DNA from: a bacterium
GTDB taxonomy: Bacteria; Ratteibacteria; UBA8468
Reading direction: 5' to 3'
DNA: 12,024 nucleotides
Assembly: GCA_030630065.1 (NCBI GenBank)
Contig: DAOVNU010000006.1
Location: 1-12,024, forward strand
Of this stretch, positions 6,944-12,024 are shown piece after piece. Positions within the stretch are counted from its first letter, which is position 1, and every line of letters begins with the position of its first letter. Position numbers and translations under genes: made by a program. Under the pieces are notes generated by a model that ran no database searches, was not told the origin of the DNA, and saw only the letters and a program-made list of their open reading frames with translations.

Positions 6944-8498
6944 ACTCCCACTCAATGGTACTGGGGGGCTTGGAACTTATGTCATAGACGATGCGGTTAA
7001 TTCCAGATACTTCATTAATAATGCGATTGGAAATTTTTCCCAGTAAAGAGGCAGGTAGTTTTGCCCAATCGGCGGTCATTCCGTCGCTGCTGGTAACCGC
7101 CCGGAGAGCAACGACATTTCCATAGGTTCTTTCATCGCCCATTACTCCCACGCTCTTTACCGGGAGCAAAACAGCGAATGCCTGCCAGACCTTATTATAA
7201 AAATTACTTTTTTTTAATTCCTCGATTAAGATCTTATCCACTTCTTGCAAAATAGTCAATTTCTTTTCGGTGATTTCCCCCAGGATACGTACCGCCAGGC
7301 CCGGACCAGGAAAAGGATGCTGGCTAAGAATTTCCTCCGGAAGCCCCAGTTCCTTTCCTATCTCTCTAACCTCGTCTTTGAAAAGTCGATTGAAGGGCTC
7401 AATCAATTTCAGGTTCATCCTTTTGGGTAAACCTCCAACATTGTGATGACTCTTGATGATGGACGATGGACCTTTAGAAGGGGACCGACTTTCAATGACA
7501 TCCGGGTAAAGTGTTCCTTGTGCAAGATATTTTAAATTGCCAATCTTCTTTGCTTCTTTTTCAAAAAGTTTGATAAATTCTTTTCCGATGATTTTTCGTT
7601 TTTTTTCCGGGTCAACAACACCTCTTAGTTTTTTTGAGAAAGGTTTTTTGGCATCCACATATTTGAAATTTAACCGAAATTTTTTCTGAAAAATTTTTCT
7701 AACCTCTTCAGGTTCATTCTTCCGCAGGAGACCGTTATCGACAAAGATAAAGAATGCCTTTTCCCTGATTGCCCGATGAAGGAGAAAGGCCAACGTGGAG
7801 GAATCAACACCTCCGCTTAAAGCGCATAATACATAATTTTTGCCGACTTTTTTTCTGATTTCATCTATCTTCTGGTTAATGAAGGACTTTAGCGTCCAGT
7901 TACCAGAACAATTGGCGATATTATAAAGGAAGTTCTTAATTATTTCCTCTCCCTTTGGTGTGTGCGCTACTTCAGGATGAAATTGAACTCCGTATAAGTT
8001 TTTTCCCGGTTTAGCCATTGCAGCAATAGCCGAATTAGTGGTATGCCCAATTACTTTGAAATTGGTTGGCAATTTATCTACTTTATCTCCATGACTCATC
8101 CATACGGTAAGTTTTTTACTCATTCCCTTGAAAAGAATATTTTTTTTATCCACTTTTAAGGTTGCCTTTCCGTATTCTCTTGCCCGGGAATGTTTGACCT
8201 TTCCCCCTGACATTTCAGCCATTAATTGCATTCCGTAGCAGATACCTAATATTGGAATCCCGAGATTGAATATTTCCTGCTGACAAAAAGGAGATTTGTT
8301 GGCGGAAAGGTTTGCCGGGCCCCCGGAGAGGATGATGGCTCTGGGATTCCTTTTTTTTAATTTCTTCGCTGAGATATTGTAGGGCAAGATTTCGGAATAA
8401 ACCTTTGCTTCTCTTACTCTTCGGGAAATAAGTTGGGTATACTGGGAACCGAAATCCAGGATTGCTACCCATTCCCTTACTTTTTCTTCAGGATTCAT
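6942..8498 (-). CDS. guaA: GMP synthase, glutamine-hydrolysing (GuaA)
   Basis: Converts XMP, ATP and glutamine to GMP. 518 aa from the ATG at 8498, within the usual range. The N-terminal class I glutaminase domain has GICYGMQ with Cys87 and QFHPEV with His174 and Glu176. The ATP-pyrophosphatase domain begins with the P-loop-like SGGVDSS (228-234). The C-terminal dimerization/XMP-binding domain is intact (HPFPGPGLAVR, DERTYGN, RIVYDISSKPPSTIEWE at the end). The frame is open further up to 8543, and ATG 8510 is also possible, but that stretch is the end of carB1 in another frame and the family usually starts within about 10-15 residues of ILDFGSQY. The start overlaps the carB1 stop by 11 bp (ATGAATCCTGA) and lacks a good ribosome site, so coupling to carB1 is likely. 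Confidence 0.97.
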   Translation of the reverse strand: MNPEEKVREWVAILDFGSQYTQLISRRVREAKVYSEILPYNISAKKLKKRNPRAIILSGGPANLSANKSPFCQQEIFNLGIPILGICYGMQLMAEMSGGKVKHSRAREYGKATLKVDKKNILFKGMSKKLTVWMSHGDKVDKLPTNFKVIGHTTNSAIAAMAKPGKNLYGVQFHPEVAHTPKGEEIIKNFLYNIANCSGNWTLKSFINQKIDEIRKKVGKNYVLCALSGGVDSSTLAFLLHRAIREKAFFIFVDNGLLRKNEPEEVRKIFQKKFRLNFKYVDAKKPFSKKLRGVVDPEKKRKIIGKEFIKLFEKEAKKIGNLKYLAQGTLYPDVIESRSPSKGPSSIIKSHHNVGGLPKRMNLKLIEPFNRLFKDEVREIGKELGLPEEILSQHPFPGPGLAVRILGEITEKKLTILQEVDKILIEELKKSNFYNKVWQAFAVLLPVKSVGVMGDERTYGNVVALRAVTSSDGMTADWAKLPASLLGKISNRIINEVSGINRIVYDISSKPPSTIEWE

Positions 8499-10137
8499 TT
8501 TCGATTTCATATGTGGAATAATAATAGGGAGTATATGCCTCAAATTCAGCGCCGCAGGTATCTACTAATTTGTAAGTAGGAATGATTCCATTCTTCTTGC
8601 GCAGTTTAGAAATGGAAATTTCGTCTTTCCCCAAAATTTTTGCCAATTGCCTGTCCGAGAATCCCATCTGTTTTGCCTTCAGCAATAAATCGCGGGATAT
8701 TTCGGTTTTGTCATTTCCGTGCAAACGGGAATCCATGTCTACAATTTCTTTAATATTCTCTAAGAACCAGGAATCGATTTTGGTGAGTTTGTATAATTCT
8801 TCGGTGGACATTTTTCTTTTGAGAGCTTCCTTTAGGTAGAATATCCTCTCCGCACTGGGCGTTCTCAGTTTTTCCAGCAGTAAGTCCCGGGAGACGTTGG
8901 AGAAGAGGTCATCCAGTCCGTCAACGCCTATTTCCAAAGAACGTAGTCCTTTTTGAAGTGCTTCCTTAAAGGTGCGACCAATTGCCATTACCTCTCCAAC
9001 TGATTTCATCGAGATGCCCAGAGTGCTGTTAGCACCGGGAAATTTTTCGAAGGTAAATCGGGGAATTTTAACCACACAGTAGTCAATTGTAGGTTCAAAG
9101 CAGGCCGGGGTCTTTTTGGTGATATCGTTGGGAATTTCATCCAGGGTATATCCTACCGCCAATTTAGCCGCAATCTTGGCAATGGGGAAACCAGTAGCTT
9201 TGGAAGCAAGGGCGGAACTCCGTGAGACCCTCGGATTCATTTCAATAACTACCATTCTGCCATTTTGGGGATTAACGGCAAACTGGATATTGGAGCCACC
9301 GGTCTCTACCCCAATTTCTCTAATCACTCTCATTGCGGCATCTCTCATTTTCTGATATTCCTTATCCGTCAATGTTTGCACTGGCGCTACGGTGATGCTG
9401 TCTCCGGTATGGACTCCCATCGGGTCAAAGTTCTCGATAGAACAAACGATTACCACGTTATCTCTTGCATCCCTCATTACCTCCAATTCAAACTCTTTCC
9501 AGCCGATTACCGATTTCTCAATCAGGACTTCGTTAATCATACTACTTTCCAATCCTTTCTCTACCATCTCTTCGAATTCTTCGATATTGAAAGCAATGTC
9601 TCCCCCGGTGCCACCAAGGGTAAAACTAGGACGAATGATTACCGGAAATCCGATTTTATCAACAATTTTATTGGCTTCATCAATACTGTGAGCTTCACCG
9701 CTTTGCGGTAATTCCAAATTGATTTTTTGCATCGCTGCTTTGAATAAATTTCGGTCCTCCGCTTTTTTAATCGCTTTCGGATTGGCGCCAATTACTTCTA
9801 CATTGTATTTTTTTAAAATACCCCGGTCCGCGATTTGGACAGTGGCGTTTAAAGCGGTTTGTCCTCCTAATGTTGGTAAGAGAGCGTCCGGTTTTTCCTT
9901 TTCGATGATTTTCTCTAATATTTCGGGAGTGATTGGCTCAACGTAGGTTTCATCCGCTATTGCCGGGTCGGTCATAATGGTCGCTGGATTACTGTTGAGC
10001 AGGATTACTTTATATCCTTCCGATTTTAGCACTTTGCAGGCCTGTGTCCCTGAATAATCAAATTCACAGGCCTGACTGATGATAATCGGACCTGAACCGA
10101 TAATTAATATTTTTTTAATGTCAATTCTTTTGGGCAA
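8488..10137 (-). CDS. carB: Carbamoyl-phosphate synthase large subunit, N-terminal half only (CarB1)
   Basis: 549 aa against about 1,070 for full CarB. It holds the complete first synthetase half (carboxyphosphate site) with Arg129, Arg169, GGTGG (175-179), His243, Glu299, Asn301 and Arg303 at E. coli numbering. The oligomerization domain follows (about 405-540). The product ends at YYYSTYEIENES, just before where the second ATP-grasp half would begin with GGGPNRIGQG. The second half is absent from this spot; guaA starts within the last codons. Start is TTG at 10137, not ATG, with GGAG about 9 bp upstream, and overlaps carA1 by 17 bp. N- and C-halves of CarB are separate genes in some archaea and in Aquifex, so this may be a natural split with the other half elsewhere, or a truncated gene. 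No decay is visible in the retained half. Confidence 0.95.
   Translation of the reverse strand: MPKRIDIKKILIIGSGPIIISQACEFDYSGTQACKVLKSEGYKVILLNSNPATIMTDPAIADETYVEPITPEILEKIIEKEKPDALLPTLGGQTALNATVQIADRGILKKYNVEVIGANPKAIKKAEDRNLFKAAMQKINLELPQSGEAHSIDEANKIVDKIGFPVIIRPSFTLGGTGGDIAFNIEEFEEMVEKGLESSMINEVLIEKSVIGWKEFELEVMRDARDNVVIVCSIENFDPMGVHTGDSITVAPVQTLTDKEYQKMRDAAMRVIREIGVETGGSNIQFAVNPQNGRMVVIEMNPRVSRSSALASKATGFPIAKIAAKLAVGYTLDEIPNDITKKTPACFEPTIDYCVVKIPRFTFEKFPGANSTLGISMKSVGEVMAIGRTFKEALQKGLRSLEIGVDGLDDLFSNVSRDLLLEKLRTPSAERIFYLKEALKRKMSTEELYKLTKIDSWFLENIKEIVDMDSRLHGNDKTEISRDLLLKAKQMGFSDRQLAKILGKDEISISKLRKKNGIIPTYKLVDTCGAEFEAYTPYYYSTYEIENES
8710..8736. repeat. GTCATTCCCG-type repeat element in the carB1 linker
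   Basis: The 27 bp resemble the widespread GTCATTCCCGC...GCGGGAATCCA repeat (from memory; related repeats are known in Neisseria and many others). Here arms TTTCCGT and ACGGGAA flank GCAA. Read on the coding strand it gives MDSRLHGND, the characteristic translation of this repeat. It replaces sequence in the same linker of the oligomerization domain where carB2 carries its heptamer tract. The length from WFL to GFSD stays 39 residues, as in E. coli CarB. Confidence 0.7.
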
Positions 10138-11212
10138 GATTTTTCTCCATTAATTTCACAAATTCCCCGAATAAGTATTCGGCGTCATGAGGTCCCGGGG
10201 AGGCCTCAGGATGGAATTGCACGGAAAATACAGGCAACCTTTTATGTCTTATCCCCTCTAATGTCTGGTCGTTGAGGTTAATGTGCGTAATTTCTATCTC
10301 CTGGGCGTTTAGAGAGTTAATATCTACACAAAAACTATGATTTTGAACCGTAATTGCTACTTTTCCTGTTTTTAAATCTTTAACCGGATGGTTAGCGCCA
10401 TGATGACCAAATTTGAGTTTGTAGGTTTTTCCTCCCAGAGATAGAGCCAAAATTTGGTGACCAAAACAGATTCCGAACATTGGCAATCTATCCAGCAGCT
10501 CTTTTACAGTTTCCACAATGTAGGGAACAGCGGCAGGGTCACCGGGACCATTAGAAATTAGCAGTCCATCCGGCTTAAAACTCAAAATTTCCTGAGAAGT
10601 TGCTTTTGCCGGAAATACTTTCGCCTGACAATTCCAACTACTTAACTCTCTTAAGATGTTATACTTTACTCCACAATCGAGAACTGCTACCCTATATTTA
10701 CCTTTCTTATTCCAATCGTAAGAATTTTTGGATATTACATCCTTAACCAAATCTCGTTCTGCTAATCCGGGAGAGGCATTTGCTTTTCTAACAAGATTTT
10801 CCTCATTTAAGTCCCGGGTGGAAATGACCGCTTTCATCGCCCCGGAAATACGAATATGTCGGGTAAGCGCCCGTGTGTCTATACCCTCTAAACCAATGAT
10901 ATTGTTTTCTTTAAGATAATCACTTAGAGATTTTTGGGAACGCCAATTACTGGTGATGCGACTGCATTCTTTGACGATAAAACCTTCTACCCAGGGTTTT
11001 GACGACTCTGCGTCTTCCTCGTTAACACCATAATTGCCGATTAAAGGATAGGTCATCGCAACGATTTGACCTTTATAGGAGGGGTCGGTAAGAATTTCCT
11101 GGTAGCCGGTGATGGAGGTATTGAATACTACTTCTCCGCTAATTTCTCCCGGAGCACCAAAAGAATGACCTCTGAAGACAGTTCCGTCCTCTAAAGCAAT
11201 TAAGCCCCGCAT
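10121..11212 (-). CDS. carA: Carbamoyl-phosphate synthase small subunit (CarA1), active-type glutaminase
   Basis: Hydrolyses glutamine and supplies ammonia to CarB for carbamoyl phosphate (arginine and pyrimidine routes). 363 aa. The N-terminal CarB-contact domain shows GYQE (36-39), TYPLIGNYG (54-62), SRITSNW (84-90) and EGIDTRALTRHIR (109-121). The glutaminase domain has the oxyanion motif SNGPGDP (220-226), the nucleophile Cys249 in GICFGHQ, and the triad His334 and Glu336 in FHPEASPGPHD. It begins 4 bp after the gdhA stop and its last 17 bp overlap the TTG start of carB1. All catalytic residues lost in carA2 are present here. Confidence 0.97.
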   Translation of the reverse strand: MRGLIALEDGTVFRGHSFGAPGEISGEVVFNTSITGYQEILTDPSYKGQIVAMTYPLIGNYGVNEEDAESSKPWVEGFIVKECSRITSNWRSQKSLSDYLKENNIIGLEGIDTRALTRHIRISGAMKAVISTRDLNEENLVRKANASPGLAERDLVKDVISKNSYDWNKKGKYRVAVLDCGVKYNILRELSSWNCQAKVFPAKATSQEILSFKPDGLLISNGPGDPAAVPYIVETVKELLDRLPMFGICFGHQILALSLGGKTYKLKFGHHGANHPVKDLKTGKVAITVQNHSFCVDINSLNAQEIEITHINLNDQTLEGIRHKRLPVFSVQFHPEASPGPHDAEYLFGEFVKLMEKNLAQKN

Positions 11213-11216
11213 AAAA

Positions 11217-12024
11217 TTAAATCCAACCCCTTGTTTCCATTGCCTCTACCACCCTGTTTACGGATATAACGTAGGCGGCAAGACGTAAGTCAATCTTGCG
11301 GACTATGGAAGTATCAAAAACGGTTTCAAAGGCGTTTGTTATATTTTCATCCAGTTTTTCACAAACCTCTTTTTCTTTCCAATAATAGCCGGAATTATTC
11401 TGAACCCATTCAAAGTAAGAAACAACTACTCCTCCACTGTTACAAAGAATATCGGGAATTATAAAAACATTTTTTTGGAAAAGAATCTGATCGGCTTCCG
11501 GTGTAGTGGGACCATTGGCGACTTCTGCGATAATCTTTGCCTGGATATTTTCTGCATTTTCTTGAGTAATAACATTTTCCAATGCGCAGGGGCAAAGAAC
11601 GTCCACATTTAATTCCAAAATGTCTTTATTGGAAATCTTCTTTGTTCCCGGGAAATCAATGACCGAGCCCGTTTTCTTTTTGTGTTCGGCTACTACATCC
11701 AGTTCAAATCCTTCGGAGTTATAGATACCGCCTCTGGAATCACTGATTGCCACAATCTTAGAGCCAAACAATTTTTTGGCTAAACTTGCCATAAAGAAAC
11801 CGGCATTACCGTAACCCTGAATGGCAACCGTAGCTTTGGATAAATCTAACTTAAGATGTTTTGCCGCTTCTCTCACGGTGAAGAGTGCTCCCCGGGCAGT
11901 AGCATCTCCTCGCCCTAAGGAGCCACCGATGGATAATGGTTTTCCGGTGATTACTCCCGGGCTATTATATCCCCTCAATTTACTATACTCATCCATCATC
12001 CAGGCCATAATCTGGGGGTTTGTA
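11217..12024 (-). CDS. gdhA: Glutamate dehydrogenase, C-terminal part (5' end outside window)
   Basis: Interconverts glutamate and 2-oxoglutarate plus ammonia. The frame is open to the right edge; the residues before Met at 12008 read TNPQI, matching the family's TxPQxMAW segment, so the gene is cut by the window rather than starting there. Visible features are PGVITGKPLSIGGSLGR, the dinucleotide-binding turn GYGNAG, ANGPTTPEAD and IPDILCNSGGVVVSYFEW, all typical of the hexameric Glu/Leu/Phe/Val dehydrogenase family. The substrate-binding lysines lie outside the window, so leucine or another amino acid cannot be strictly excluded, but the motifs fit glutamate best. Coenzyme preference was not judged. 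carA1 starts 4 bp downstream, placing an ammonia-handling enzyme at the head of the visible operon. Confidence 0.93.
   Translation of the reverse strand, partial: TNPQIMAWMMDEYSKLRGYNSPGVITGKPLSIGGSLGRGDATARGALFTVREAAKHLKLDLSKATVAIQGYGNAGFFMASLAKKLFGSKIVAISDSRGGIYNSEGFELDVVAEHKKKTGSVIDFPGTKKISNKDILELNVDVLCPCALENVITQENAENIQAKIIAEVANGPTTPEADQILFQKNVFIIPDILCNSGGVVVSYFEWVQNNSGYYWKEKEVCEKLDENITNAFETVFDTSIVRKIDLRLAAYVISVNRVVEAMETRGWI

Noticed and set aside
8485..8510. carB1 truncation as an assembly join between the two carB copies
   Set aside because: The join is to guaA with a natural overlap, not to the other carB, and the two carB genes are too different in sequence to be confused easily. Read mapping would still be worth doing.
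8499..8543. Longer guaA start at 8543
   Set aside because: The added residues are the carB1 end read in another frame and do not match the GuaA N-terminus.

Overview
All ten protein genes lie on the minus strand, so transcription runs from the right edge to the left. In that order they are gdhA (5' end cut), carA, carB (N-terminal half only), guaA, a 304-bp spacer, hisH, hisF, purF, a second hisF, a second carA and a second carB (3' end cut). Apart from the guaA-hisH spacer and a 46-bp purF-hisF2 gap, neighbouring genes overlap or lie within 4 bp of each other. The window therefore looks like one long operon or two to three tightly coupled ones.

The common theme is ammonia and glutamine-amide transfer. 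Glutamate dehydrogenase links ammonia and glutamate. CarA, GuaA, HisH and PurF carry glutaminase domains. CarB, HisF and the synthetase part of GuaA receive the released ammonia. Genes for pyrimidine/arginine, GMP, histidine and purine synthesis are thus grouped by shared chemistry rather than by pathway.

The most interesting part is the duplication. There are two carbamoyl-phosphate synthetase sets and two HisF proteins. The first set has a normal CarA (Cys249, His334, Glu336) but a CarB that stops after the first synthetase half and oligomerization domain, with its last codons overlapping the guaA start. The second set has a CarA that has lost the nucleophile Cys, the triad His, the triad Glu and part of the oxyanion motif, next to a CarB that continues into the second half. 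The second HisF keeps both catalytic Asp residues but has Ser in place of Asp98, a residue involved in coupling to HisH. The left-hand subcluster (hisF2-carA2-carB2) therefore looks uncoupled from glutamine hydrolysis and could use free ammonia or a borrowed glutaminase. This is inference and untested.

Three unrelated repeat types sit in frame inside enzyme genes: a GTCATTGCGAG-type palindrome in hisH, five 7-bp GAATTTT units in the carB2 linker, and a GTCATTCCCG-type element in the equivalent linker of carB1. The guaA-hisH spacer holds a long imperfect foldback of about 185 bp.

The organism is probably an uncultured bacterium with moderate GC. PurF carries the four cysteines of the [4Fe-4S] type, which fits but does not prove an anaerobic life. 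Omnitrophota or a similar candidate phylum is only a guess. I see no tRNA, rRNA, CRISPR array, transposase or convincing plus-strand gene.
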